Shown one piece after another: positions 42,262 through 51,226 of a DNA stretch of 64,000 nt. This DNA is from Mycolicibacterium mageritense (GTDB lineage: Bacteria; Actinomycetota; Actinomycetes; Mycobacteriales; Mycobacteriaceae): the NCBI RefSeq assembly GCF_010727475.1, contig NZ_AP022567.1, positions 4,278,001-4,342,000 on the forward strand. Direction: 5' to 3'. The notes below the pieces were generated by a model. It ran no database searches, was not told where the DNA came from, and saw nothing but the letters and a program-made list of their open reading frames with translations. The position numbers and the translations under genes are program-made. Each line of letters opens with the position of its first letter. Position 1 is the first letter of the stretch.

Positions 42262-43122
42262 TTACTTCTGCAGCGTGAACTGATGCACGCTGATGTGACC
42301 CGAGGCGAAGTACTTCTGGCAGCCGTTGAGGTACTTGTCGTAGCGGTCGTAGACCTCTTGGCCCTGGATCGCGATGGCCTCGTCCTTGTGGGCCTCGAGC
42401 GCGTCGGCCCAGATCTTGAGGGTGCGCACGTAGTGCGGGCCGATCTCCTGCAGCTGGGTGAGCTTGAACCCGGCTTCGAGGGCCTTTTCCTTCTCCATCT
42501 CCACCGAGGGCAGCCGGCCACCGGGGAAGATCTCGGTCATGATGAACCGGGCGAACCGGGCATCCTCGAACGTCATGTGCAGGCCGAGCTTCTGGCCCTG
42601 GCGAAGGTCGAATCCCGTGATGTTGTGCAGCAGCATGATGCCGTCGTCGGGCAGCGCGTTGTAGGCCGTCTCGAAAAACGCCGGGTAACGCTCGAATCCG
42701 AAATGCTCGAACGCGCCGATCGACACGATGCGATCGACCTTGTCGGTGAACTCTTCCCAGCCCTGGAGCCGCACCTCGACATTGCGGTCGGTCTCGATCT
42801 TGGAGAGCTTGTTGATCGCGTACTCGCGCTGCTCGCCCGACAGGGTCAGGCCGATGACGTTGACGTCGTACTTCTCGATGGCCCGTGCCATGCCTGCGCC
42901 CCAGCCGCAGCCGATGTCGAGCAGCGTCATGCCGGGCTCAAGGCCGAGCTTGCCGAGCGCGAGGTCGAACTTGGCGATCTGGGCCTCGTCGCCGGTCATG
43001 TCCTCGCGTTCGAAGTACCCGCAGGTGTAGCCCATTGTCGGGCCGAGAAACAGTTCGTAGAATTCGTTCGAAATGTCGTAGATCGACTGCAGTTCTTCAT
43101 ATTTCGGTGTCAATTTGGACAT
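42262..43122 (-). CDS. Mycolic acid SAM-dependent methyltransferase (CmaA/MmaA family)
   Basis: 286 aa from ATG 43122. The SAM-binding motif LLDIGCGWGAGM is near 70-81, and FEHFGFERYPAFFETAYN and MLLHNITGF are family signatures. It acts on double bonds of meromycolate chains, adding a methyl branch, cyclopropane ring or hydroxyl precursor. It occupies the place of the M. tuberculosis mmaA1-4 cluster but which activity it has cannot be told from sequence alone. A paralogue lies 197 bp upstream on the same strand. Confidence 0.92.
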   Translation of the reverse strand: MSKLTPKYEELQSIYDISNEFYELFLGPTMGYTCGYFEREDMTGDEAQIAKFDLALGKLGLEPGMTLLDIGCGWGAGMARAIEKYDVNVIGLTLSGEQREYAINKLSKIETDRNVEVRLQGWEEFTDKVDRIVSIGAFEHFGFERYPAFFETAYNALPDDGIMLLHNITGFDLRQGQKLGLHMTFEDARFARFIMTEIFPGGRLPSVEMEKEKALEAGFKLTQLQEIGPHYVRTLKIWADALEAHKDEAIAIQGQEVYDRYDKYLNGCQKYFASGHISVHQFTLQK

Positions 43123-43319
43123 ATTCGAAACGCTCCAAGCCTCAGAGTTCTCCCCGCGATTGGTCAGCCTACCGTAGCCAACTGGCGGTCGGCCTCGACT
43201 ACTGTCAACCAAACCCCACGGCAAACAATCGGTGATCCAGCTGGTCTTCGCGGCGCATCCGGGGCCTGCGGAAACTTGCGAAAGCACGAAATTCGGCAGC
43301 GAAGCAGTAACGACACGCG

Positions 43320-44192
43320 CTACTTCTGCAAAGTGAACTGATTCACGTCGATGTAGCCCACCCGGAAGCTGTTGGCGCAACCCGTCAGGTAGTGCATGTA
43401 GCGGTCGTAGACCTCTTCCGACTGGATGGCGATGGCCTCGTCACGGTGCGCGGCCAATGCCTCGGCCCACAGATCGAGCGTGCGCGCGTAGTGCAGCTGC
43501 AGCGATTGCCTGCGGGTCAACGTGAATCCCGCGCGGTCGGCGTGTTCGACGACCATCTCGATCGACGGCAGCCGGCCGCCCGGGAAGATCTCGGTGACGA
43601 TGAACCGGATGAACCGGGCCACTTCGAACGTCAGCGGGATACCCCGGCTGTGCGCCTCCCGGGGATGCAGCCCGGTGATGGTGTGCAGCAGCATGACCCC
43701 GTCGTCGGGGAGCGCCTCGTACGCGAAGCGAAAGAAGTCCTCGTAGCGCTCGTGGCCGAAGTGCTCGAACGCGCCGATCGACACGATTCGGTCGACGGGC
43801 TCGTCGAACTGCTCCCAGCCTGCGAGCAACACGCGCTTGCTGCGGGGGCTGTCCGATTGCGCGAACACCTGCTCGACGTGCGCATGTTGATTGCGGCTCA
43901 GTGTCAGGCCAACGACGTTGACGTCGTAACGCTCGATCGCTCGCATCATCGTTGCGCCCCAACCACATCCGACGTCGAGCAGCGTCATGCCGGGCTCCAG
44001 GCCGAGCTTGCCCAGGGACAGATCGATCTTGGCCAGTTGGGCCTCTTCGAGCGACATGTCGTCGCGTTCGAAGTATGCGCAGCTGTAGGTCCGGCTCGGG
44101 TCGAGAAACAGTGCGAAGAAGTCGTCGGACAGGTCGTAATGTGCCTGAACGTTCTCGAAATGCGGTTTGAGGTTTTCCGGTGGTTTGGCCAT
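43320..44192 (-). CDS. Mycolic acid SAM-dependent methyltransferase (CmaA/MmaA family), second copy
   Basis: 290 aa from ATG 44192. It has LLDVGCGWGATM near 70, FEHFGHERYEDFFRF and MLLHTITGLHPREAH, as in MmaA-type enzymes. It is clearly related to the gene at 42262 (both end in Q-F-T-L-Q-K) but diverged enough for a separate reaction, for example trans-double-bond/methyl branch versus oxygenated chain. It probably arose by tandem duplication. Confidence 0.92.
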   Translation of the reverse strand: MAKPPENLKPHFENVQAHYDLSDDFFALFLDPSRTYSCAYFERDDMSLEEAQLAKIDLSLGKLGLEPGMTLLDVGCGWGATMMRAIERYDVNVVGLTLSRNQHAHVEQVFAQSDSPRSKRVLLAGWEQFDEPVDRIVSIGAFEHFGHERYEDFFRFAYEALPDDGVMLLHTITGLHPREAHSRGIPLTFEVARFIRFIVTEIFPGGRLPSIEMVVEHADRAGFTLTRRQSLQLHYARTLDLWAEALAAHRDEAIAIQSEEVYDRYMHYLTGCANSFRVGYIDVNQFTLQK

Positions 44193-44352
44193 GGCGTTGC
44201 CTTCCGGGCCGACCGGAGAGCGCCGCTACACCGGGATTGGTCCAGCTCGCCCCCGGACTCTGGCACAGCGTAGACCGCGAAAAGTCAGCTACCCAGCTGC
44301 CGCTCGTGGGCAAACGTGCAGGCAGGCGGGAGATTTTGCGTTATCACACACC

Positions 44353-45258
44353 TCATCCCGCGGCGGCGAAGTTGGTCTTGAGCTCACCCACGACCTCGTC
44401 CCACACCGGCTCGGGTAGCTCGTGGCCCATGCCGTCGATCAGGACGAGCCGCGCGCCGGTGATCGCCTTGGCCACCGCGCGCCCGCCGTACGGACGCATC
44501 AGCCGGTCCGCGAGACCGTGGATCACCACCGTCGGCGCGGTGATGCGCCGGTCGTGGTGCAAAAGGCTGCCGCTGCCCAGGATGGCCGCAAAATGCCGTG
44601 CGATGCCGGCAGGGTAGTACGCCCGGTCGTACAGTTCGGCGGCCTCGGCGCGGATCTGCTCCTCCGGCGTCGGATAGCCCGGGCTGCCGTTGAGCTTGCT
44701 GAGCCGAACGGCGTTGTCGATGATGGCATCTCGCGACGAGTTCGCCGGCGGCCCGGTGATCACCGACATCAGCTGGCGGATCCCCGGGGGCGGCAGCAGT
44801 GGCCGGTTGTTGCTCGAGAAGATCACCGCGAGCGTCTTGGTGCGCGCGGAATGCTGTGCCGCGAAAACCTGCGCGATCATCCCGCCCATCGATCCGCCGA
44901 CGATGTGCGCGCTGTCGATGCCGAGGTGATCCAGTAGTGCCGCAGCGTCATCGGCGATGTCCTCGAGGGTGTACACCGAGGGGCTGCGCAGGCCGAGGAA
45001 CGACCGCGCCATCCGCAGCGACAACGGCGCGTCGACCCGTTGGCCCGACAACTTGCTCGACAGCCCCACATCCCGGTTGTCGTACCGGATGACCCGCAGG
45101 CCCTGGTCGATGAGCTTCTCGCAGAAACCGTTGCGCCACAGCAACAATTGCGCACCCAGTCCCATGATCAGCAGGACCGCGGGATTGTTCGGGTCGCCCA
45201 TGTCCTCGTAATACAGATCGAGATCGCCGGACTTCGCGTAGCCGGTACGAATTTCCAT
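44353..45258 (-). CDS. lipG: Alpha/beta-hydrolase, LipG-like
   Basis: 301 aa from ATG 45258. The nucleophile elbow is GGSMGG (about residues 118-123), DNRDVGLSSK sits near 60, and the final His lies in DGMGHELPEPVW near 275-285. M. tuberculosis LipG (Rv0646c) lies in the same place, next to the mmaA cluster, and shows phospholipase and thioesterase activity. Its start touches the stop of the UbiB-like gene with no gap, so they are co-translated. Confidence 0.88.
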   Translation of the reverse strand: MEIRTGYAKSGDLDLYYEDMGDPNNPAVLLIMGLGAQLLLWRNGFCEKLIDQGLRVIRYDNRDVGLSSKLSGQRVDAPLSLRMARSFLGLRSPSVYTLEDIADDAAALLDHLGIDSAHIVGGSMGGMIAQVFAAQHSARTKTLAVIFSSNNRPLLPPPGIRQLMSVITGPPANSSRDAIIDNAVRLSKLNGSPGYPTPEEQIRAEAAELYDRAYYPAGIARHFAAILGSGSLLHHDRRITAPTVVIHGLADRLMRPYGGRAVAKAITGARLVLIDGMGHELPEPVWDEVVGELKTNFAAAG

Positions 45259-46620
45259 TTACGTTTCGACCTCGTCGATGTCCTTGTGTTCGCGGCTGAT
45301 GTCCACCATGAAATTGGCGAAGTATCCGGTGAGCTGCGGGTCGTTCATCATCTGCCAGTTGGGCGCCAACAGCTTCATGTAGCGCTCGACGTAGAGGAAT
45401 TGTTTGCCGATCAGCACGAGTTCGCGGGGCAGCTTCACGTCGTAGGCGTCGGCGAGCGCTGAGAGCTGTTTCCCGATTTCGGCGTATGACATGTCGCCCA
45501 GCGACTTCATGGTCAGCGGCGTAGCGAACGCTTCGAGATCCTTGGCGGCCTGCCCCTCGGGCTTGACCGTGCCCACCGCACCCATGAGCACCACGATCTT
45601 GCCTGCCGCCGCATGGTCCTTCTTGACCAGCAGCGCGTACACGAGCTCGCGCAACAGCCAGCGGGTCCGCGGGTCGATGCGGCCCATGATGCCGAAGTCG
45701 AAGAACACGATCTTGCCGTCGTGGTCGACATACAGGTTGCCGGCGTGCAGGTCGCCGTGGAACAGGCCGTGCTTGAGCCCACCCTCGAAAACACTGAACA
45801 GCAGGGCCTTGACCAACTCGGTGCCGTCGAACCCGGCCTTGCGGATGGCGGCCACATCGTCGATGCGGATGCCCTGTACCCGCTCCATGGTCAGCACACG
45901 CTGGCTGGTCAGGTCCCAGTACACCTGTGGCACCCGGATGTTCGCCCCCAGCGGGGACGCGTGCATATGCGAAACCCACGCGTCCATCGACTGCGCCTCG
46001 AGGCGGAAGTCCAGCTCCTCGGCCAGGTTGTCGGCGAAGTCGGCGACCACGTCCTGCGCGGACAGCCGCCGGCCCAGCTTGGCGAGTTCGACGATCTGCG
46101 CGCCGCGCTTGAGGATCTGCAGGTCCGCGGCGACGCGGCGGCGGATCCCGGGCCGCTGGATCTTGACCACGACCTCCTCGCCGGAGTGCAACGTGGCGTA
46201 GTGCACCTGGGCGATCGAGGCCGACGCGAACGGCTTGTCGTCGAACGACTTGAACAGGTTCTGCGGATCGTCGCCGAGTTCTTCCTTGAAGAGCTTGTGC
46301 ACGGCGTCTGTGTCGGCGGGCGGCACGCGGTCCAGCAGGCTGCGGAATTCGCGGCTCAACGGCTCACCGAAGGCCCCGGGGCTGGACGCGATGATCTGGC
46401 CGAACTTGACGTAGGTGGGTCCGAGGTCGGAGAACGTCTGGGGCACCTGCTTGATGATCTTTTGCTGCAGGGAGCCCTTCCCGAGGATGTTGGTGACGAC
46501 CCGGGCGCCGGTACGGGTGATCTGCCAGCCCGTCGCACCGATGCGGGCGGCCTCGACCGGCAGCGGCACCCGATCCAGCTTGGCGCCCTCGCGTTGCTTG
46601 GATTTCGGCGGAGTGCTCAT
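45259..46620 (-). CDS. ABC1/UbiB-family atypical kinase (Rv0647c-like)
   Basis: 453 aa. The ABC1/AarF signatures are present: KFGQIIASSPGAF near 75-87 (the KxGQ motif), VVVKIQRPGIRRRVAAD near 150 (ATP-site lysine), HGDLHAGNLYVD near 290 (catalytic loop) and FFDFGIMGRID near 310 (metal-binding DFG-like motif). UbiB-family proteins support isoprenoid lipid or quinone metabolism, here probably menaquinone or a mycolate-related lipid step. Operon with lipG. Confidence 0.9.
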   Translation of the reverse strand: MSTPPKSKQREGAKLDRVPLPVEAARIGATGWQITRTGARVVTNILGKGSLQQKIIKQVPQTFSDLGPTYVKFGQIIASSPGAFGEPLSREFRSLLDRVPPADTDAVHKLFKEELGDDPQNLFKSFDDKPFASASIAQVHYATLHSGEEVVVKIQRPGIRRRVAADLQILKRGAQIVELAKLGRRLSAQDVVADFADNLAEELDFRLEAQSMDAWVSHMHASPLGANIRVPQVYWDLTSQRVLTMERVQGIRIDDVAAIRKAGFDGTELVKALLFSVFEGGLKHGLFHGDLHAGNLYVDHDGKIVFFDFGIMGRIDPRTRWLLRELVYALLVKKDHAAAGKIVVLMGAVGTVKPEGQAAKDLEAFATPLTMKSLGDMSYAEIGKQLSALADAYDVKLPRELVLIGKQFLYVERYMKLLAPNWQMMNDPQLTGYFANFMVDISREHKDIDEVET

Positions 46621-46700
46621 TACCGCAGTGTCTCAAAACCGCCGGTACTGCCAAAAATGGGTGTGCCGGGTATCACACCGCACCCGTCCGCTGACCACCA

Positions 46701-46743
46701 TGCGCACAACCTGAAGATCGCCGGTCAGCAGGGGTTGTGCGCA
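46701..46743. terminator. Hairpin downstream of the oxygenase gene
   Basis: TGCGCACAACC (46701-46711) and GGTTGTGCGCA (46733-46743), 11-bp perfect arms around a 21-bp centre. It lies 29 bp after the stop of the DUF2236 gene, in the 152-bp gap to the UbiB-like gene. Confidence 0.6.
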
Positions 46744-46772
46744 CAAGCGCGGGCTCAGTGTATTTCGCCGTG

Positions 46773-47783
46773 TCAGGCGAAGCTGTGCTCAACCTCGTCG
46801 CGACTGCGCACCGGATCGCTGCCGGGCACGTACGTCGGCACGGTGTGCGGCGAAAGGGCGGGATCGAGGCCGCCGGCCACGCGGGCCTGCGCCTCGCGGA
46901 ACTCCGGGATGGGCCCGGCCGCCAGCTCCAAGCCGTTGATGGTCGACCACACCAGGCCGCGCCGGGCAGTGCGCTCGATGATGTTGGGGGACTGGTGCTG
47001 GATCAGCTGCATGGCCCACTTCGGCATGGTGTCGCGGATCGCCCAGTCGATCGCGCTCTGCGGCAGCGCCACGTTCGACCCGGTGGCCATGGCGGCCCCG
47101 TGGGTGAGCGCGAGTTTGGGCAGGTAGGACTCCAGGCAGTCCAGCGTTTCGGCCTTGGTGGCGGGCAGGTCGGTACCGCCGAGGGCGTGCCCGACGCGGA
47201 CGAACTCGCCGTAATAGCGGTCAAGTTTCTTGCCGCGCAACGGCTGCGGATGGTAGAGCTCGTGCGCGGTGGCCAGGCCCCACACCACCGTGGCGTAATT
47301 CCAGCGCAGCCAGTCCGGATCGTCGGCGTCGTAAGGAGCGCCGTCGGGTCGGACACCCTTGATGGTGTGGTGCATCGCGCGCACGGCCTTGGCCAGCCGT
47401 TCGGCGGTCTCGGTGGACCCGTACGCGGTGCCGATGAAGAACGCGATCGAGTGGCCGAGGCGCACCGCCGCGCCTTTCGGATCGATGACCGGTATGGCAT
47501 TGCCTTCGTCGTCACGCTTGACCAACCTCGAATGGTGCATGCCCATCCAATAGATCGACGGGTCGAGGCGCTCCAGGTACGCCGCACACTGCAGGCCGAA
47601 GATCAGGGCATGCATGTGGGAGTGCACGTGCCACACCGCACTGCCCGGGCCGAACCATCCCGGATCGCCGGCAGGCCCGGCGAACTCCATGCCGCGGAAG
47701 TAGTTCCGGCGGATGTCGGCGTCGAACTTCTGATTCAGCCACTGGCCGACGAACTGGTGCGGCAGGAACGGCGGTAGAGACAC
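46773..47783 (-). CDS. DUF2236 / MpaB-type oxygenase family protein
   Basis: 336 aa from GTG 47783, chosen because GGGAAAGGG precedes it with 7-bp spacing; GTG 47822 would run into the operator. It contains WFGPGSAVWHVHSH and later HELYHPQP, conserved in the MpaB/latex-clearing-protein (rubber oxygenase) superfamily, where a haem or metal is bound by conserved histidines. The substrate is unknown. A divergent TetR gene and a perfect inverted repeat suggest ligand-induced expression. Confidence 0.82.
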   Translation of the reverse strand: MSLPPFLPHQFVGQWLNQKFDADIRRNYFRGMEFAGPAGDPGWFGPGSAVWHVHSHMHALIFGLQCAAYLERLDPSIYWMGMHHSRLVKRDDEGNAIPVIDPKGAAVRLGHSIAFFIGTAYGSTETAERLAKAVRAMHHTIKGVRPDGAPYDADDPDWLRWNYATVVWGLATAHELYHPQPLRGKKLDRYYGEFVRVGHALGGTDLPATKAETLDCLESYLPKLALTHGAAMATGSNVALPQSAIDWAIRDTMPKWAMQLIQHQSPNIIERTARRGLVWSTINGLELAAGPIPEFREAQARVAGGLDPALSPHTVPTYVPGSDPVRSRDEVEHSFA

Positions 47784-47799
47784 GTTGAAGCCCTTTCCC

Positions 47800-47853
47800 A
47801 ATCTGGTCACAGCTGTAACCACAATACATTTTGGCTACGGTCGTGACCAGATT
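47800..47853. promoter_or_regulatory. Operator pair between DUF2236 and TetR genes
   Basis: AATCTGGTCAC (47800-47810) and GTGACCAGATT (47843-47853) are perfect 11-bp inverted arms 32 bp apart, a spacing of about four helical turns. One arm lies at each divergent promoter, so a looped or two-dimer TetR complex could control both genes. Confidence 0.65.
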
Positions 47854-47865
47854 TAGGCTGTACAG

Positions 47866-48465
47866 ATGTCGACCCCGACCCGCTGGGCCGGCGTCCCGCT
47901 GACGGACCGCCGCGCCGAACGCCGGACGCTGCTGATCGACGCCGCGTTCCGGCTGTTCGGTGAGGGCGGGGAGGCGGCCGCGTCGGTGCGGTCGGTGTGT
48001 CGCGAGTGTGGCCTGAACACGCGGTACTTCTACGAGAGCTTCACCGACACCGACGACCTGCTCGGTGCGGTCTACGACGAGGTCAGCACGCTCCTGGCGG
48101 CCGACGTCGAGGCCGCGATGGCCGCCGCGGGCGATTCGCTGCGGGCCAGAACCCGGGCCGGTATCGCAGCCGTGCTCGGGTTCAGCTCTGCTGACCCCCG
48201 CCGGGGGCGAATCCTGTTCACCGATGCCAGGGCCAACCCGGTACTGGCCGCCCGCCGGGCCGCGACGCAGGATCTGCTGCGCGAAGCCGTGCTCACGGAG
48301 GGCGGGCGCCAGCACCCCGACTCCGACCCGGTGGCCGCCCAGGTCGGCGCCGCGATGTACACCGGCGCGATGGCCGAGCTGGCTCAGCAATGGCTGGCCG
48401 GCAACCTGGGCGACGACCTGGACGCCGTGGTGGACCACGCGTTACGGCTGGTCCTCGGGCGCTAG
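47866..48465 (+). CDS. TetR-family regulator of the divergent oxygenase
   Basis: 199 aa from ATG 47866. The helix-turn-helix is near 30-62 (RTLLIDAAFRLFGEGGEAAASV...CGLNTRYFYESFTDTDDLL), with a standard C-terminal ligand domain. It is autoregulatory by inference, since an inverted repeat lies between it and the DUF2236 gene. It converges on the DinB gene, 1 bp apart. Confidence 0.88.
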   Translation: MSTPTRWAGVPLTDRRAERRTLLIDAAFRLFGEGGEAAASVRSVCRECGLNTRYFYESFTDTDDLLGAVYDEVSTLLAADVEAAMAAAGDSLRARTRAGIAAVLGFSSADPRRGRILFTDARANPVLAARRAATQDLLREAVLTEGGRQHPDSDPVAAQVGAAMYTGAMAELAQQWLAGNLGDDLDAVVDHALRLVLGR

Positions 48466-48466
48466 G

Positions 48467-49066
48467 TCACACGGACGCGGGCCGCCAGCGCTTGATCCAA
48501 TCGGTCTCCGGCCATTCTTCAGCCGCCGCCATCAACTCGTACATCGTTGCGCGGTCCAGGGATTCGCGGATGATGTCGGCATGCCCGGCGTGTCTGCTGA
48601 GCTCCTCGATCAGGTGCATGGCGACCCAGCGCACCGACCAGTTGTCGATGTCCTGCGGAAACCAGGGCACTCCGCGGGGCACAGGTACCGGCGCGGCCAG
48701 ATCCTGTTCGGCGAACACCCGCAGGGTGTCGGCGTTCTGCGCCTTGAGTGCCGCGAGTAGCGCGGCGAGGGTCTCGTCGTCCCGCATCACGTACTGGTCG
48801 GCATAGTCGGCCATCTGCTCTTCCATCGGGCGCGGATCCGCCGGTGGTGCGGCGGGCGCATGCGCGGCGCGCTCGGTCCAGCCCTTCTGGACCCCGGTGG
48901 CGTGTTTGACCAGGCCGCCGATGGACAGCGTGCTCACCGACGGTGTCGCGCGGGCCTGCTCGTCGGTCAGGCCGTAGGCCACCGCGAAGAACGCATTCTG
49001 CTGGAACGCCAGAAATTCGATCAGCGTCTGGCGTTCGTCGGCGGCGGGGGCGGGCATTCCTGGCAT
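48467..49066 (-). CDS. DinB-superfamily protein (probable mycothiol- or metal-dependent)
   Basis: 199 aa with the four-helix DinB layout: a histidine near SIGGLVKHATGVQKGW (about 47-62) and a second pair in RWVAMHLIEELSRHAGHADII (about 146-166). These histidines bind a metal in the DinB/YfiT group, many of which are bacillithiol- or mycothiol-dependent transferases. A second DinB gene lies immediately upstream, 3 bp away. The substrate is unknown. Confidence 0.85.
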   Translation of the reverse strand: MPGMPAPAADERQTLIEFLAFQQNAFFAVAYGLTDEQARATPSVSTLSIGGLVKHATGVQKGWTERAAHAPAAPPADPRPMEEQMADYADQYVMRDDETLAALLAALKAQNADTLRVFAEQDLAAPVPVPRGVPWFPQDIDNWSVRWVAMHLIEELSRHAGHADIIRESLDRATMYELMAAAEEWPETDWIKRWRPASV

Positions 49067-49069
49067 TGG

Positions 49070-49594
49070 TCAGTTCTCCTTGTCGTGGGCTGAATGAGCG
49101 TAAAGATCACGGATGCAAGCGATTTCGGCGCCGTGGTGGATGACCTCCCGGTTGATGTGCAGAACGAGCTCGGCCATCGGATGCTCGGCCCACGGGCCTT
49201 CGGCCGGACCGACCGGCCGCTGCAGGTCATCTTCGCCGAGCCCGCGCACACCGTCGATCCAATTTCGGTACGCGTCGTCGAGTTGTTTCAGCGCCGTGGC
49301 CGCATCGGTGGCGTACGGCCAGGACTGGTAGTCGGCAGGTGGGCCGCCGAAGTGCGAGTGGTTGCGCATCGCCAGCACGCCCACGATGACGTGCGCGAGC
49401 CGCCACGCGATCGTGGTGAACGGTTCGGGCTGGGGCGGCGGATAGCTGAAATCGATTGCGCCGTCGGGATGCACGGTCCAGCAGTCCGGTACCGGCTGCC
49501 AGAAGTACTCGTCGTCGGTCAGGCCGTTCAGCCGGGGCCGCAGCTGGTTGGTCCAGTGGTAGTCCAACTGGTCGGCCAGGAGATCTGTTCGCAT
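49070..49594 (-). CDS. DinB-superfamily protein, first of the pair
   Basis: 174 aa from ATG 49594, GAGGGTGG upstream. Metal-ligand histidines are seen in IAWRLAHVIVGVLAMRNHSH (about 65-85) and VLHINREVIHHGAEIACI (about 140-157). It resembles the other DinB gene only in outline. It is divergent from the WYL regulator, and the palindrome at 49615 lies between them, so the two DinB genes probably form the regulator's operon. Confidence 0.85.
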   Translation of the reverse strand: MRTDLLADQLDYHWTNQLRPRLNGLTDDEYFWQPVPDCWTVHPDGAIDFSYPPPQPEPFTTIAWRLAHVIVGVLAMRNHSHFGGPPADYQSWPYATDAATALKQLDDAYRNWIDGVRGLGEDDLQRPVGPAEGPWAEHPMAELVLHINREVIHHGAEIACIRDLYAHSAHDKEN

Positions 49595-49614
49595 GGGACC
49601 ACCCTCGCAGGTAT

Positions 49615-49635
49615 ATAGGACAGTTTTTGTCCTAT
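49615..49635. promoter_or_regulatory. Operator between DinB genes and WYL regulator
   Basis: ATAGGACA-GTTTT-TGTCCTAT, 8-bp perfect arms around a 5-bp centre, 21 bp from each start codon. This is a compact palindrome suited to a dimeric helix-turn-helix protein such as the divergent WYL regulator. Confidence 0.7.
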
Positions 49636-49655
49636 GAGTGCGGCAGACTCTTGGC

Positions 49656-50624
49656 ATGTCCGAAACCACCAGCCGCGTCCTGCAACTTCTCGGGCTCCTG
49701 CAGTCGCGGCGCGTCTGGTCGGGCGAGGAGCTGGCCGAGCGGCTCGGTGTCACGGGCCGCAGCGTCCGCAGGGATGTCGAGCGGTTGCGCGACCTGGGCT
49801 ATCCCGTGCACGCCAGCAAGGGGCACGGCGGCGGCTATCAACTCGGTGCCGGGGCCGCGCTGCCACCGCTGCTGCTCGATCCGGACGAAGCGGTCGCGAT
49901 GGCCGTCTGCCTGCGGCTCGCGGCGGGAGGCAGCGTCGCGGGCGTCGGCGAATCCGCGTTGCGGGCGCTGTCCAAGCTCGACCAGGTCATGCCGGCCCGG
50001 CTGCGGTCACAGGTGTCCGCGGTGCACGACGCCACCGTGACCCTGACCCCGAACCAGGCCGACACACCCGTCGAACCGGACGTGTTGATGACCCTGGCCC
50101 GCGCGAGCCGCGACCACGAACACGTCAACGCCGACTACACCGATATCCGCGGCAACCACACGCAGCGGCGCCTGGAGCCCTATCACCTGGTCACCACCGG
50201 CAGGCGCTGGTACCTGCTGGCCTACGACCGCGACCGCGCCGACTGGCGCACGCTGCGGCTCGACCGCATGGCCGACGTGCGGGCCCTCGGCAGCACCTTC
50301 GCGCCGCGCGACGCGCCGGACGCCGCGAGCTACGTGCGCCGGTCCATCAGTTCGTCGCCGTATCGATATGTCGCCAGGGTGCGCTACCGGGCACCGGAAC
50401 ACGCACTGGCACAAGTTTTTCCGGCCGCGTCGGCGACCGTCGAACCGGACGGCCCCGATACGTGCATCGTCACCGCCGGCGCGGACGACCCCGAACGCAT
50501 GGTGCTCTACTTCGCGACCACCGGTTACGACTTCGAGGTGCTCGAGCCACCGGAGGTGGTCGCCGCGGTGCGTACGGTCGCGGAGCGTTTGCGGGCCGCG
50601 TCGTCGCCGGGGCGCGTCACGTGA
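49656..50624 (+). CDS. HTH/WYL-domain transcriptional regulator
   Basis: 322 aa from ATG 49656. The N-terminal HTH_11 winged helix is at about 5-60 (SGEELAERLGVTGRSVRRDVERLRDLGYPV). The WYL domain is at about 140-220; it reads HLVTTGRRWYLLAYDRDR, so its motif is W-Y-L. A WCX-like C-terminal part follows. It resembles YafY-type regulators that sense nucleic acid or small ligands. It ends 8 bp into the convergent nucleotidyltransferase gene. Confidence 0.9.
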   Translation: MSETTSRVLQLLGLLQSRRVWSGEELAERLGVTGRSVRRDVERLRDLGYPVHASKGHGGGYQLGAGAALPPLLLDPDEAVAMAVCLRLAAGGSVAGVGESALRALSKLDQVMPARLRSQVSAVHDATVTLTPNQADTPVEPDVLMTLARASRDHEHVNADYTDIRGNHTQRRLEPYHLVTTGRRWYLLAYDRDRADWRTLRLDRMADVRALGSTFAPRDAPDAASYVRRSISSSPYRYVARVRYRAPEHALAQVFPAASATVEPDGPDTCIVTAGADDPERMVLYFATTGYDFEVLEPPEVVAAVRTVAERLRAASSPGRVT

Positions 50625-51165
50625 TGCCCAGGCGGTCGGTGAGCACCAGGAACGCCGCCGCGAAATCGTTCTCACTCGTCGCGGCGCGGACGGCATCCCA
50701 ATCGACGCGCTCGCGCACTGCGCGCGCGGCGGGCAGCAGGGCCGCGAAATCGCAGTGATGCTCGTTGAGAGAGTTGAGCTTTTCGGCCATCACGTGCGTC
50801 GGCGGCAACACGGGCATCCGGATCGCGAGCACGTCGAGTACCTCGGCGCTGCTCAGCGTGACGGCGTCGACCGGGACACCGTTGAGCTGATAGAGCACGT
50901 CGACCAGGACGTCGTCGTCCGGATACGCCTTGAACAACCAGTCCTCGGGAGTGCGCACGATCCGGAAGCCGGCCTTCTGCAGGGTCACGGCTGCCGCGTC
51001 GGCGTCGGCCTCGGCGACCACGAAGTCGACATCGTGCACCGGTTCCGGTGCGCCGTGCACCCACAGCGCGTAGCTGCCCGCCAGGGCAAAGTCGGGGCCA
51101 TGCAATTTCAGCGCTGACGCCGCGCGCTTCAATGCGTCCCGCAGGTCGTCGTTTCGAGCGAGCAC
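50617..51165 (-). CDS. Nucleotidyltransferase-fold protein
   Basis: 182 aa from GTG 51165, AGGATGG upstream. GSYALWVHGAPEPVHDVDFVV (about residues 25-45; GS, then D-x-D) is the catalytic signature of the minimal nucleotidyltransferase fold, similar to antitoxin/toxin-type AbiEii or MNT enzymes and to aminoglycoside nucleotidyltransferases. No HEPN partner gene is adjacent, so a toxin-antitoxin role is not supported. The substrate is unknown. Confidence 0.75.
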   Translation of the reverse strand: MLARNDDLRDALKRAASALKLHGPDFALAGSYALWVHGAPEPVHDVDFVVAEADADAAAVTLQKAGFRIVRTPEDWLFKAYPDDDVLVDVLYQLNGVPVDAVTLSSAEVLDVLAIRMPVLPPTHVMAEKLNSLNEHHCDFAALLPAARAVRERVDWDAVRAATSENDFAAAFLVLTDRLGIT

Positions 51166-51226
51166 GGTGCCATCCTGTTGTCGGTGCGACGCGTGGTGGA
51201 TTGCCGTCGCGGGTACTTGAGTACCC

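Noticed and set aside
40564..43341. A 925-codon open frame on the plus strand opposite the sigma factor, DGPF and methyltransferase genes
   Set aside because: It is a GC-driven open frame antisense to three well-recognised genes, has no family motifs and shows biased composition typical of such frames.
50617..51165. MNT/AbiEii-type toxin-antitoxin pair
   Set aside because: Only the nucleotidyltransferase-like gene is present; neighbours are a WYL regulator and a phosphatase, with no HEPN or AbiEi partner.
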